DNA of 64,000 bases from Neobacillus paridis. Lineage in GTDB: Bacteria; Bacillota; Bacilli; Bacillales; Cytobacillaceae. The DNA is taken from assembly GCF_016765675.1 (NCBI RefSeq), contig NZ_JAESWB010000005.1, positions 1-64,000 on the forward strand, read 5' to 3'. Below the pieces are notes generated by a model. The model saw nothing but the letters and a program-made list of their open reading frames with translations, had not been told where the DNA came from and searched no databases. The position numbers and the translations under genes were made by a program. This document shows, piece after piece, positions 15,835 through 24,158 of this stretch (position 1 is the first letter of the stretch; the number at the start of each line of letters is the position of its first letter).

Positions 15835-16080
15835 GTGGAAGTAACTATGGATAATCAAGCCTATAATCCAGGAGATCTCGTCTATGTATTTTATCGAAAT
15901 CCTCATACACAGGATGTCGCCAACGTCCAAGCAGCGGCAGTTGTAAATCATCCCGACAATCCCGACCAATTGGCATTATTTCTTTATGAAACCTATTATC
16001 CGTTAACGAATGAAATAGCGGTTTATCGAAGTGAAGCGGAAGCGATTCAAGCCTATAAGCAGTATTTCGGAGATTTTTAA
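15835..16080 (+). CDS. splA: SplA, transcriptional regulator of splAB
   Basis: This 81-residue protein matches SplA: PGDLVYVFYRNPHTQDVANVQAAAVVNHPDNPDQLALFLYETYYPLT. In B. subtilis SplA is a TRAP-like negative regulator that limits expression of spore photoproduct lyase. I choose the GTG at 15835 because AAGGTGA lies 5-6 bases before it; a GTG three codons upstream overlaps the site. It lies 15 bases before splB with its own AGGAGG-like site and is clearly in one operon with it. Confidence 0.93.
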   Translation: MEVTMDNQAYNPGDLVYVFYRNPHTQDVANVQAAAVVNHPDNPDQLALFLYETYYPLTNEIAVYRSEAEAIQAYKQYFGDF

Positions 16081-16095
16081 ACTGGAGGTCCTAGC

Positions 16096-17124
16096 ATGAT
16101 CAAACCATTTACGCCTCATCTCGTCTACTTTGAACCGAAAGCATTGGAATACCCGCTTGGGGCACAGCTAAAAGAAAAATTTGAAAAGATGAATATCGAG
16201 ATCCGCTATACAACCTCCCATAACCAAGTCAGAAACCTTCCGGGTGACAACGATTTTCAAAGGTACCGAATCGCAAAATCAACGCTTGTTGTGGGGATTC
16301 GCAAGACTCTTAAGTTTGATACATCAAAGCCCTCAGCAGAATACGCGATTCCGTTTGCCACCGGCTGTATGGGGCATTGTCATTACTGTTATTTACAAAC
16401 GACAATGGGAACGAAGCCGTACATCCGCACTTATGTGAATGTTGATGAGATTTTAGATGCGGCTGATCAGTACATGGAGGAACGGGCTCCCGAAATTACC
16501 AGATTTGAAGCTTCCTGTACATCGGATATTGTTGGAATCGATCATTTAACTCATACATTAAAACGGGCGATTGAACATTTTGGTCAACGAGATCTGGGCA
16601 AACTGCGGTTTGTGACGAAATTTCATCATGTCGATCATTTGCTTGATGCAAAACATAATGGAAAAACACGGTTCCGCTTTAGTGTGAATGCCGATTATGT
16701 GATTAAAAATTTCGAGCCGGGGACCTCACCATTGGCCAAACGAATTGAAGCAGCCGGAAAAGTTGCGAGAGCCGGTTATCCGCTTGGATTTATCATCGCA
16801 CCGATTTACCTGCATGAAGGCTGGGAGGAAGGCTACCATCATTTGTTCGAGCGGCTCGATGCCGAGCTGCCAATGGATGCAAGGGATGATATCACCTTTG
16901 AATTTATTCAACACCGATTTACCAAACCGGCCAAGCGGATTATTGAAAAGAACTACCCAATGACTAAATTAGAATTGGATGAAGCGGCACGAAGATATAA
17001 ATGGGGCAAATACGGGATTGGCAAGTATGTCTATCAAAAGGAACAAGAAGAAGATATTAAAAGTCATCTTTATTCCTACATGGAGAAATTTTTCCCCAAG
17101 GCGAAATTGGAATACTTTACTTAA
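16096..17124 (+). CDS. splB: spore photoproduct lyase
   Basis: SplB is a 342-residue radical-SAM enzyme that reverses 5-thyminyl-5,6-dihydrothymine, the UV lesion of spore DNA, at germination. The [4Fe-4S] cluster Cys motif C-x3-C-x2-C is visible as CMGHCHYC (about residues 90-97), and the H-atom donor Cys lies in FEASCTSDIVGID (B. subtilis Cys141). Length and the end KAKLEYFT fit the family. It follows splA and ends in its own terminator. Expression is expected from a forespore sigma-G promoter upstream of splA, not identified here. Confidence 0.97.
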   Translation: MIKPFTPHLVYFEPKALEYPLGAQLKEKFEKMNIEIRYTTSHNQVRNLPGDNDFQRYRIAKSTLVVGIRKTLKFDTSKPSAEYAIPFATGCMGHCHYCYLQTTMGTKPYIRTYVNVDEILDAADQYMEERAPEITRFEASCTSDIVGIDHLTHTLKRAIEHFGQRDLGKLRFVTKFHHVDHLLDAKHNGKTRFRFSVNADYVIKNFEPGTSPLAKRIEAAGKVARAGYPLGFIIAPIYLHEGWEEGYHHLFERLDAELPMDARDDITFEFIQHRFTKPAKRIIEKNYPMTKLELDEAARRYKWGKYGIGKYVYQKEQEEDIKSHLYSYMEKFFPKAKLEYFT

Positions 17125-17138
17125 AATGATTTGCATGA

Positions 17139-17178
17139 AGCACACGATTTTTCAATTCGAAACATTGTGTGTTTTTTA
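17139..17178 (+). terminator. terminator of splAB
   Basis: The stem CACACGAT / ATTGTGTG (one G-U) with a 15-base loop is followed by TTTTTT. Confidence 0.82.
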
Positions 17179-17222
17179 TAATTGCAGATTTTGAAGAAAT
17201 ATTGAATAGTGAGTAAAAACTC

Positions 17223-17280
17223 TTTACAAAATTTTTTTGTGAGTTATAATACCCATATAGGTATAAACCCCATGGGGTAT
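17223..17280 (+). promoter_or_regulatory. promoter and double CstR-type operator of the CoA-disulfide reductase gene
   Basis: TTTACA (17223-17228) and TATAAT (17245-17250) are 16 bases apart. The -10 box runs into ATACCC-ATATA-GGTAT (17249-17264), and 2 bases further lies the perfect palindrome ACCCCATGGGGT (17267-17278). G/C tracts flanked by AT in this form are the operator type of CsoR/CstR-family repressors. The same word occurs before other genes of the cluster. Confidence 0.75.
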
Positions 17281-17304
17281 TTTTAATAAACGGAGGGTTT
17301 TGAA

Positions 17305-18963
17305 ATGACCAAAAAAATTATTATTATTGGCGGGGTGGCCGGCGGTGCAACCGCTGCTGCTCGGTTAAGAAGATTAAGTGAAGATACTGAAATTATTCTA
17401 ATTGAACGCGGGGAGCATATTTCCTTCGCAAATTGCGGGCTGCCTTATTACATTGGTGAAACCATTAAAGAACGCAATAAATTGCTGGTACAAACGGTCA
17501 AAGGAATGTCAGACCGCTTCAACTTGGACATTCGTACATTAAGTGAAGCGGTAAGCATCCATCCGGAAAATAAAACGGTCTCAATTAAGAATTTACAAAC
17601 AGGTGAAATATACGAAGAAACATACGACAAATTACTATTATCTCCCGGAGCCAGACCGATTGTTCCGCCTATTCCTGGGTTACAAGAGAATCAATCTTTA
17701 TTCACCTTGAGAAATATTCCAGACACTGATAACATTAAACATTATGTCGATACTGCCCAGCCGAAACAGGCGGTTATTATCGGCGGGGGATTCATTGGCA
17801 TCGAAATGGCTGAAAACCTTGCCGCTAGAGGAATTGAGGTAACCATAATCGAACGTGGCAATCAGATTATGGCTCCACTTGATTTAGAAATGGCCAGTAT
17901 TTTGCACACTCATTTAACAGAAAAAGGGGTCAAGTTAATTCTTGAAAACGGCGTTGAAGCCTTTTCCGATGCTGGAAAGAAAGTGATTTTGACAGATGGC
18001 ACAGAAATTGAAACAGAGTTAACGATTCTTGCGATCGGCGTCAGACCGGAAAATGAATTAGCGAAAAATGCCGGTCTTGAATTAGGAGAGCGGGGAGGAA
18101 TTGTTGTTAACGAATACCTGCAAACCTCAAACGCTGACATTTATGCTGTAGGCGATGCCATCGAGGTCGTCGATTATATAAACGAAACAAAGGTGATGAT
18201 TCCGCTTGCCGGACCGGCAAACCGTCAAGGTCGGATTGCCGCCAATAATATCATGGGTAAAGCCGAGAAGTATCAAGGCACGATGGGTACTTCGATTGCG
18301 AAAGTGTTTGATCTGGCCGTTGCGACTACGGGGAATAACGAAAAAACATTAAAACGTTTAGGTGTTTCTTATGAAGTGGTCCATATTCACCCAAGCTCCC
18401 ATGCCGGTTATTATCCTGGAGCGGCGCCAATTGCCTTAAAGCTGATTTTTGATAAGGAAACGGGCAAAATCTATGGTGCCCAAGCAGTTGGAGCGGATGG
18501 GGTCGATAAACGGATGGACGTCATTGCCACGGCGATTAAAGGCGGGTTGACAGTGGAGGATTTAACCAACCTGGAATTATCGTACGCACCTCCATTTTCT
18601 TCTGCAAAGGATCCGGTAAATATGGCCGGCTATGTGGCAACAAATATCATGGATGGCGAATTGGAGCATATTCAATGGCATGAAGTCGATCAAATTGTTG
18701 CGAATGGCGGACTGTTAATTGACGTGCGCGAACCTAAGGAACGGGAAGCTGGTTATATTAAGGGTTCCATCAATATTTCATTAAATGATTTGCGGAAGCG
18801 GTTATCAGAACTGCCAAAAGACGAGACCATTTATGTCAGCTGCCAAGTTGGCCTAAGAGGTTATTTGGCCAGCCGAATTCTAAAAAACAACGGCTTCCGG
18901 GTGAAAAATGTTGACGGTGGCTGGAAAACCTATTCAGCAGTTTATAGAAGTAATGCAAATTAA
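17305..18963 (+). CDS. CoA-disulfide reductase fused to rhodanese domain
   Basis: This 552-residue flavoprotein has an FAD-binding IIIIGGVAGGATAAARLRR start, the active-site Cys44 in SFANCGLPYYIG, the NAD(P)H-binding GGGFIGIEMAENLAARG segment, and the YAVGDAIEV FAD contact, then a C-terminal rhodanese domain (about 450-552) with nucleophile Cys513 in VSCQVGLRG. Such CoADR-rhodanese fusions reduce CoA disulfides, CoA persulfide and polysulfide with NAD(P)H, and the rhodanese hands over sulfane sulfur. It heads the persulfide cluster and carries CstR-type operators upstream, so induction by sulfide or polysulfide is likely. Confidence 0.93.
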   Translation: MTKKIIIIGGVAGGATAAARLRRLSEDTEIILIERGEHISFANCGLPYYIGETIKERNKLLVQTVKGMSDRFNLDIRTLSEAVSIHPENKTVSIKNLQTGEIYEETYDKLLLSPGARPIVPPIPGLQENQSLFTLRNIPDTDNIKHYVDTAQPKQAVIIGGGFIGIEMAENLAARGIEVTIIERGNQIMAPLDLEMASILHTHLTEKGVKLILENGVEAFSDAGKKVILTDGTEIETELTILAIGVRPENELAKNAGLELGERGGIVVNEYLQTSNADIYAVGDAIEVVDYINETKVMIPLAGPANRQGRIAANNIMGKAEKYQGTMGTSIAKVFDLAVATTGNNEKTLKRLGVSYEVVHIHPSSHAGYYPGAAPIALKLIFDKETGKIYGAQAVGADGVDKRMDVIATAIKGGLTVEDLTNLELSYAPPFSSAKDPVNMAGYVATNIMDGELEHIQWHEVDQIVANGGLLIDVREPKEREAGYIKGSINISLNDLRKRLSELPKDETIYVSCQVGLRGYLASRILKNNGFRVKNVDGGWKTYSAVYRSNAN

Positions 18964-18985
18964 TAATATTAACACTTTAGAAATG

Positions 18986-19014
18986 TTGACAATATACCCT
19001 CATACGTATAATAT
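18986..19014 (+). promoter_or_regulatory. promoter/CstR-type operator of cstR
   Basis: TTGACA (18986-18991) is followed by the operator word ATACCC-TCATAC-GTAT (18994-19009) and a -10 TAATAT (19009-19014; 17-base spacing). The site lies between -35 and -10, as expected for autorepression. Confidence 0.68.
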
Positions 19015-19052
19015 TTTGCTTATTAGTAAGTCCCATCGAAGGGAGGGGCATC

Positions 19053-19316
19053 ATGGAATATAATGATCAAATAAAAAATCGCGTCAAGCGGATTGAAGGA
19101 CAATTAAGAGGAATCTTAAAAATGATGGAAGAAAATAAAGATTGTAAAGAAGTCATTACACAGCTATCCGCCTCCAGAACGGCGATTGATCGCGCCATTG
19201 GGGTGATAGTCAGCTCCAATTTGGTTGATTGTGTAAAAAAAGCCAACGATCAAGGAGAGCAAAATATGGAAGATTTAGTAAAAGAAGCGGTGAATTTATT
19301 GGTTAGAAGTCGATAA
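19053..19316 (+). CDS. cstR: CstR, persulfide-sensing CsoR-family repressor
   Basis: This 87-residue four-helix DUF156 repressor has IKNRVKRIEGQLRGI at the N-terminus and the two Cys of CstR at positions 31 (NKDC) and 60 (NLVDC). The His that completes the copper site in CsoR is an Asn here (SSNLVDC), so it should not sense copper; in S. aureus CstR, Cys31 and Cys60 are linked by sulfane sulfur, releasing DNA. GGGAGGGG precedes the ATG. It sits amid rhodaneses and CoADR, and its operator word occurs before its own gene and others of the cluster. The true copper sensor CsoR is at 35664. Confidence 0.93.
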   Translation: MEYNDQIKNRVKRIEGQLRGILKMMEENKDCKEVITQLSASRTAIDRAIGVIVSSNLVDCVKKANDQGEQNMEDLVKEAVNLLVRSR

Positions 19317-19340
19317 AAAGGGTGAATACCCTTTTTATTT
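19315..19340 (+). terminator. terminator of cstR
   Basis: The stem AAAAGGGT-GAAT-ACCCTTTT is followed by ATTTA. Confidence 0.75.
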
Positions 19341-19351
19341 AGCAATCCAGT

Positions 19352-19366
19352 ATACTCATATGGGTA
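19352..19366 (+). promoter_or_regulatory. CstR-type operator upstream of rhodanese 1
   Basis: ATACTC-ATAT-GGGTA lies 44 bases before the rhodanese start and matches the other cluster operators with one change. A TATAGA 8 bases further could be the -10 box. Confidence 0.6.
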
Positions 19367-19409
19367 AAAAATGCTATAGAGGTATCAAAAGGAAAGGGGA
19401 AAATGTTAA

Positions 19410-19706
19410 ATGAAACAAATCACGGCAAAAGAAGTTGAGGCCTTACTGAACCAAAATAAACAATTAAATATCATCGATGTTCGTGAAGTAAGTGAAGTAG
19501 CGACAGGCAAAATTCCAGGTGCAGTGAACATCCCACTAGGACTGTTAGAATTTCGCATGCAAGAATTGGACAAATCAAAGGAATATATCATTGTTTGCCA
19601 TTCAGGGGGGAGGAGCTTCCGAGCGGCCCAATTCCTTGAAAGCTATGGATATAATGTCACTAACATGAATGGTGGAATGCTTGCCTGGACTGGCCGAGTA
19701 GAATAA
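19410..19706 (+). CDS. rhodanese-domain protein (single domain, cytosolic)
   Basis: This is a 98-residue single-domain rhodanese. The fold starts with ITAKEVEALL and IIDVREVSEVATGKIPGAVNIPL, and the catalytic loop CHSGGRS carries the persulfide-forming Cys. No signal or membrane segment. It moves sulfane sulfur between thiols; together with CoADR and CstR it belongs to a sulfide/persulfide homeostasis operon. The ribosome site AGGGGA lies before the ATG. The HesB-like selenoprotein gene follows 84 bases downstream. Confidence 0.93.
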   Translation: MKQITAKEVEALLNQNKQLNIIDVREVSEVATGKIPGAVNIPLGLLEFRMQELDKSKEYIIVCHSGGRSFRAAQFLESYGYNVTNMNGGMLAWTGRVE

Positions 19707-19790
19707 ACCATAGGTAAAATCTAGATCAAATACGTTTTTCAGAACCGGGAAAACTGATTCTATCTTAAATGAAAATGGAGGAAAAACATC

Positions 19791-20078
19791 ATGCTAAAAG
19801 TCACGCCTGCTGCCATCACAGCGATTACCAAAGAGGTTCAAGATGTAATTGATGAAGGGAAAAAGCCGCTAATCCGCTTATCTATGGGAATTGGCTGAGG
19901 GGGTCCGCAGCTTCGTCTGACTCTGGAAGAGTCAGCTTTAGATAGTGATGAAATCACGGAACAGGACGGCATTCAATTTTTGGTCAATGAAAGAGACCAA
20001 GTATATTTTAATCAAACAAAACTGGATTATGTTAAATCTTTATTTGGAGAAGGAGAATTTAAGCTGCTCCGGGTATAA
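19791..20078 (+). CDS. HesB-like selenoprotein (in-frame UGA at codon 36)
   Basis: Read with UGA (19896-19898) as selenocysteine, this is a 95-residue protein: MLKVTPAAITAITKEV at the start, then SMGIG-U-GGPQLRLTLEE, and FGEGEFKLLRV at the end. The pattern is that of the HesB/IscA-like fold, and of the known HesB-like selenoprotein family in which Sec replaces the Cys of the G-x-G-C-G-G motif. Frame and protein character continue over 59 codons past the UGA to a TAA and terminator. AATGGAGG lies before the ATG. A hairpin CTGACTC-TGGAA-GAGTCAG starts 18 bases after the UGA and can be the SECIS. Only the Sec position carries a thiol/selenol; there are no Cys residues. It lies between two rhodanese genes. 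Confidence 0.88.
19917..19935 (+). promoter_or_regulatory. putative SECIS hairpin of the HesB-like selenoprotein gene
   Basis: A 7-bp perfect stem CTGACTC / GAGTCAG has loop TGGAA, with G at the second loop position. It begins 18 bases after the UGA, within the usual bacterial SECIS distance. Inference from position and shape. Confidence 0.6.
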
Positions 20079-20079
20079 G

Positions 20080-20111
20080 GAAAGGCAGCGGTTTAAGCTG
20101 CCTTCTTTTCT
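20080..20111 (+). terminator. terminator of the HesB-like selenoprotein gene
   Basis: The stem AAGGCAGC / GCTGCCTT with a 7-base loop is followed by CTTTTCT. Confidence 0.82.
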
Positions 20112-20168
20112 GAAAATCCTGTAAAGAATGAATTCTAAACTTTGATGAATCTAATTTTATATTTTTCA

Positions 20169-20184
20169 ATACCCATACCGGTAT
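20169..20184 (+). promoter_or_regulatory. CstR-type operator upstream of rhodanese 2
   Basis: ATACCC-ATACC-GGTAT is a near-perfect copy of the cluster operator. It abuts the AGGAGG ribosome site, so repressor binding would be just downstream of transcription start. Confidence 0.65.
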
Positions 20185-20197
20185 AGGAGGTTGCAAA

Positions 20198-20560
20198 ATG
20201 CAATATCTAAATTATATTATTATTGCCTTACTTATTTTTCTGATCGTTAAGCGGTTCTTGCCTGTAAAAGGGATTACCAATATTTCTACTGCTGAATTAA
20301 AAACCATTCTAAATGACAAGAACAAACAATTTGTCGATGTCCGTACACCTGGGGAATATAAAGGAAATCACATAAGAGGGTTCAAAAATATCCCGCTCCA
20401 GCAGCTTGGACAAAAGGCAGCAAAAGAACTGTCCAAGGAAAAAGAAGTAGTCGTCATTTGTCAAAGCGGAATGAGAAGCAAACAGGCCAGTAAATTGTTA
20501 AAAAAACTAGGATACTCAAATGTCATTAATGTAAAAGGCGGCATGAGTGCCTGGTACTAA
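20198..20560 (+). CDS. membrane-anchored rhodanese-domain protein
   Basis: This 120-residue protein has an N-terminal membrane helix (about residues 5-22, NYIIIALLIFLIVKRFL) followed by a rhodanese domain: ISTAELKTILND, FVDVRTPGEYKGNHIRGFKNIPL and catalytic loop CQSGMRS. Positive residues after the helix place the domain on the cytosolic side. It resembles YqhL/YibN-type proteins. A CstR-type operator sits directly in front of the AGGAGG site, so it is a member of the persulfide regulon. Confidence 0.92.
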   Translation: MQYLNYIIIALLIFLIVKRFLPVKGITNISTAELKTILNDKNKQFVDVRTPGEYKGNHIRGFKNIPLQQLGQKAAKELSKEKEVVVICQSGMRSKQASKLLKKLGYSNVINVKGGMSAWY

Positions 20561-20630
20561 ACAAAATGAGAATCTAATTTTTATCATATCATCTATTATA
20601 ATGTTAAAATTACGTATTGGATATTCTTTA

Positions 20631-20660
20631 CCTGTTATACTCCCTATAAGGTATAACAGG
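20631..20660 (+). promoter_or_regulatory. perfect inverted repeat upstream of unknown membrane protein
   Basis: The arms CCTGTTATAC and GTATAACAGG (10 bp, 10-base centre) contain ATACTCCC...AAGGTAT, a variant of the CstR-type word. It lies 34 bases before the start codon and may be an operator of the same regulator. Confidence 0.55.
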
Positions 20661-20694
20661 TAAAGAGCTATGCCATCTTAATTAGGGGGACCAG

Positions 20695-21363
20695 ATGCAG
20701 GTTATCCAAATGGGTTCAATCGCTGTTTTGCTTAAATGGCTGCTGCTTGGGGCGGCACTATTTATTGGGCTGGCGATTTTGAAGCTGTGGTTGAGGCGAA
20801 CACAAGAAAAAATACTACATAAACAAGTTATCGATTTATTTTTTAATAGCTTATTTTTCGGTTTTATTTGCTGGAAAGGGAGTTTATTTATTATTGATCC
20901 AGTACTAGTAATTAAAAGCCCCTTGTCATTATTATATTTTACCGGGGGAACGACAGGGCTCGTTCTCGCCGTTGTCGGCTCGATCATTTTCTATTTTTTT
21001 AAAGCAAATAAATCCAACATAACAGATAGGCTTATTTTACAATCCGGATTCTTATACAGTTTCGCTGTGATAGGCGTTTATCACCTCTTGGCCACGCTTT
21101 TGCTTGAGGAGCAGAAGTTGAATCATATTATTTCAGGTTTATACACATTTGCAATCGTTATTTTCGCATTTTGGAAACATCAGATGGTTACCCAACAGCG
21201 AATTTTTTCCAGTCTCATCCTATTTTCGTTTCTTAGCCTTAGCCTATCGTTCATACAGCTGAGCGTTGAACGGAAAATATGGTTATTTTCAGCACAACAG
21301 TGGTTTTTCGTTGTCCTCATAATTGTTTCATTAATTTTTTGGGATAAAAAGTCGAAATCTTAA
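20695..21363 (+). CDS. polytopic membrane protein of unknown function
   Basis: This 222-residue protein has about seven hydrophobic segments and one Cys (GFICWKGSLF). I do not recognise a family with confidence; the middle part (FICWKGSLF ... YFTGGTTGLVLAVVGSIIF) is faintly reminiscent of prolipoprotein diacylglyceryl transferase, but the catalytic His/Arg pattern is not evident. AGGGGGA supports the ATG. It is followed after 35 bases by a TlpA/ResA-like thioredoxin and lies behind a CstR-type repeat, so a role in membrane thiol or persulfide handling is plausible. Confidence 0.75.
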   Translation: MQVIQMGSIAVLLKWLLLGAALFIGLAILKLWLRRTQEKILHKQVIDLFFNSLFFGFICWKGSLFIIDPVLVIKSPLSLLYFTGGTTGLVLAVVGSIIFYFFKANKSNITDRLILQSGFLYSFAVIGVYHLLATLLLEEQKLNHIISGLYTFAIVIFAFWKHQMVTQQRIFSSLILFSFLSLSLSFIQLSVERKIWLFSAQQWFFVVLIIVSLIFWDKKSKS

Positions 21364-21398
21364 TTTATATATATTTTTCCGTCAGAAGGAGTGACATC

Positions 21399-21965
21399 AT
21401 GTTAAAAAAAATCATTGCCGTCATTTTTTTGCTTGGACTGGTTGGCTGGGCAATTTATGATCATACCTCAAAACCAACAGAAGCTGAAAAAACGGTGCAG
21501 GAAGCTCAGCCATCCGGGCAAAAATCAGCAAAAATTGGCTTTCAAGAAGGAAACAGAGCGCCTAATTTTGAATTGCAGACTCTAGACGGAAAACAAATAA
21601 GCCTCTCTGATATGAAAGGGAAGAGGCTGATTCTCAATTTCTGGGCGACCTGGTGCCCGCCATGTAAAGCGGAAATGCCGCATATGCAGAAATTTTATCA
21701 GGAACAGAAAGGCAACAATATCGAAATCCTGGCCGTTAATTTAACAACAGGAGAGAAAAATCCAAAAGATGTTGCGAAATTTGTCAAAGATTACGGTTTG
21801 ACCTTTCCAATCTTACTCGACAGCTCAGGAGAAATAGGTGAGGCTTATCAAGCCTTCACGATTCCGACCAGCTATATTATTGATTCCCATGGAATCATCA
21901 AAAAGAAAATAGTCGGGCCAATGGATAAGGAAATGATGACTGAGCTTATCAAGAGCATTGACTAG
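21399..21965 (+). CDS. TlpA/ResA-family thiol-disulfide oxidoreductase
   Basis: This 188-residue membrane-anchored thioredoxin-like protein has an N-terminal helix (about residues 5-20) and, outside the membrane, a TlpA/AhpC-type domain with active site WCPPC (in NFWATWCPPCKAEMPHM) and the cis-Pro segment FTIPTSYIID. ResA-type proteins reduce extracytoplasmic thiols, for example apocytochrome c. The protein directly follows the unknown membrane protein and is likely in one operon with it. A paralog with WCGPC lies at 44749. Confidence 0.92.
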   Translation: MLKKIIAVIFLLGLVGWAIYDHTSKPTEAEKTVQEAQPSGQKSAKIGFQEGNRAPNFELQTLDGKQISLSDMKGKRLILNFWATWCPPCKAEMPHMQKFYQEQKGNNIEILAVNLTTGEKNPKDVAKFVKDYGLTFPILLDSSGEIGEAYQAFTIPTSYIIDSHGIIKKKIVGPMDKEMMTELIKSID

Positions 21966-22067
21966 TTTTTACAACAAGACTTTAGGCTGTTAGTAATTTG
22001 GAAGTATTTCTATTTTTAGGGTAAACTTAGGAAAGCGTAGTGATTTTTAAAAAAAGCAGGTGAATTC

Positions 22068-24134
22068 ATGGCAATAAATAAAAAGCCGAATCGCTTAATT
22101 ACCGAGAAATCTCCCTATTTGCTGCAGCATGCTTATAATCCGGTAGATTGGTTTCCTTGGGGACCTGAAGCTTTTGAAAAAGCAAAGCAGGAGAACAAGC
22201 CAGTTTTCGTCAGTATTGGTTATTCGACTTGCCACTGGTGTCATGTGATGGAGCGTGAAAGCTTTGAGGACGAAGAGGTCGCAAGGCTTTTAAATGAACG
22301 GTTTGTTTCCATTAAAGTCGACCGCGAGGAACGTCCTGATATCGATTCCATTTATATGAACGTCTGTCAAATGATGACCGGACATGGCGGCTGGCCGATG
22401 AGTATATTTATGACGCCGGATAAAGTTCCGTTTTATGCGGGCACTTATTTTCCAAAAGAAGCCCGTTACGGTTATCCCGGGTTTAAAGAGATCATCGCGG
22501 GCTTATCCACGAAATACCAAAAAGATCCCGACCATATAAACGAGGTTGCCGGCAGCGTGTTAGAAGCCTTACAGCCCGGTAAAAGCAAAGCCACCGCCCC
22601 AATAACGAAACAGCTGATTGAAGCGGGATACAAGCAGTTTGTCAGAACATTTGACGGGAAGTATGGAGGTTTTGGGCAGGCCCCCAAATTCCCGATGCCG
22701 CACTCGTTGACATTTCTGCTGCGCTATTATCAATACAGCGGTGAGCGCCATGCCCTGGACATGGTTGTCAAGACTTTGAAGGGCCTGGCCAAGGGCGGTA
22801 TTTATGATCACATTGGCTACGGTTTTTCCCGCTATTCGGTAGACGATCAATTTTTGGTTCCCCATTTTGAAAAAATGCTCTATGATAATGCCTTGCTTGC
22901 CATCGCCTATACTGAAACCTACCAAGTTACGCAGGAGGGGCTTTTTAAAACAATAGCCGAGCAGATTCTCACCTATGTCCTCCGTGACATGCAGCACACA
23001 CAAGGGGGATTTTATTCTGCTGAGGATGCTGATTCCGAAGGGGAAGAAGGCAAATTTTACGTATGGACTCCTGAAGAAATCATTAAGGTCCTTGGCGAGG
23101 AAACGGGAGCATTATTTTGCCATGTTTATGATATTACAACCCAGGGGAATTTCGAGGGGAAAAGCATTCCGAATCTAATTCACCAGGATGTACAGCAATT
23201 TGCGTCGCAAAATGGGCTTGAATATGAAAAGCTGCTTGGCCAATTGGAAGCGGCGCGGGAAAAGCTATTTAAAGTTCGTAATCAAAGGGTTCATCCTCAC
23301 AAAGATGACAAAATACTCACGTCATGGAATGGACTGATGATTGCGGCGCTCGCAAAGGCCGGCCGGGTTTTTAACCAGAAGGAGTTTATTTTGGCCGGGG
23401 AAAAAGCAATCCGCTTTATTGAAACAAACCTTGTTTTGAAAAATCGCTTAATGGTCCGTTATCGTGACGGAGAAGTAAAACAGAAGGGCTTTATTGATGA
23501 TTATGCTTTCATGGTATGGGCCTATATAGAAATGTATGAAAGTACATTAGAACTGCGCTATTTACAAAGGGCAGTTCAAGTAACCGAGCAAATGTTAGAA
23601 CTGTTTTGGGATGATGAGGCGGGTGGATTTTTCTTTTATGGCAACGATAACGAGGAATTGTTAGTCCGGCAAAAGGAGGCCTATGATGGAGCTATTCCTT
23701 CGGGAAATAGTGTCGCGGCGATGCAAATGATCCGTTTGGCGCGTCTTACAGGCAATTTTCAATTAGAGGAAAAAGTGCAGCAGTTGTTTAACACCTTTAG
23801 CGTTGAATTAACACAATATCCAGCAGGGCAAACATTCCTGTTGCAAAGCTATTTGTTGACACAGATGGGAATGAAAGAGGTCATTGTACTGGAGCGTGAT
23901 GAACGATCGTCGACACTAGTCAAAGAACTGCAGCAGGGATTCCATCCTGAAATTACCTATTTGATCAGTTCCGACCGTGGTAAATTAGCAGAAATCGCTC
24001 CGTTCACGAAGGAATATCAAACGATCAATGAGCAGACGACCATCTATGTTTGCGAAAATTTCGTTTGCAACAAACCTACAACCGATATCAATGAAGCAAT
24101 AAAAATGATTGCCACAGCAAAAAATGACGTGTAA
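22068..24134 (+). CDS. thioredoxin-domain / N-acylglucosamine-epimerase-like protein (YyaL-like)
   Basis: This 688-residue protein has an N-terminal thioredoxin-like DUF255 domain ([29 protein letters not shown] motif in [15 protein letters not shown]) and a C-terminal (alpha/alpha)6 barrel-like part with [17 protein letters not shown] and [20 protein letters not shown]. This matches B. subtilis YyaL and mammalian SPATA20. The biochemical function is not known; the CxxC suggests redox chemistry. Its position behind TlpA-like and rhodanese genes fits the thiol theme, but it may be transcribed on its own. The stop codon lies inside the terminator hairpin. Confidence 0.92.
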   Translation: MAINKKPNRLITEKSPYLLQHAYNPVDWFPWGPEAFEKAKQENKPVFVSIGYSTCHWCHVMERESFEDEEVARLLNERFVSIKVDREERPDIDSIYMNVCQMMTGHGGWPMSIFMTPDKVPFYAGTYFPKEARYGYPGFKEIIAGLSTKYQKDPDHINEVAGSVLEALQPGKSKATAPITKQLIEAGYKQFVRTFDGKYGGFGQAPKFPMPHSLTFLLRYYQYSGERHALDMVVKTLKGLAKGGIYDHIGYGFSRYSVDDQFLVPHFEKMLYDNALLAIAYTETYQVTQEGLFKTIAEQILTYVLRDMQHTQGGFYSAEDADSEGEEGKFYVWTPEEIIKVLGEETGALFCHVYDITTQGNFEGKSIPNLIHQDVQQFASQNGLEYEKLLGQLEAAREKLFKVRNQRVHPHKDDKILTSWNGLMIAALAKAGRVFNQKEFILAGEKAIRFIETNLVLKNRLMVRYRDGEVKQKGFIDDYAFMVWAYIEMYESTLELRYLQRAVQVTEQMLELFWDDEAGGFFFYGNDNEELLVRQKEAYDGAIPSGNSVAAMQMIRLARLTGNFQLEEKVQQLFNTFSVELTQYPAGQTFLLQSYLLTQMGMKEVIVLERDERSSTLVKELQQGFHPEITYLISSDRGKLAEIAPFTKEYQTINEQTTIYVCENFVCNKPTTDINEAIKMIATAKNDV

Positions 24135-24153
24135 AAGATACACGTCATTTTTT
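24121..24153. terminator. bidirectional terminator between YyaL-like and 24159 gene
   Basis: AAAATGACGTGTA / TACACGTCATTTT (13 bp, 5-base loop) with T tracts in both directions serves both convergent genes. The YyaL-like stop codon is inside the stem. Confidence 0.92.
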
Positions 24154-24158
24154 CAAGG

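Noticed and set aside
19053-19316. Copper-sensing CsoR as the identity of this DUF156 protein
   Set aside because: The copper-site His is replaced by Asn, and Cys31/Cys60 match CstR; the real CsoR with Cys45/His70/Cys74 is at 35664.
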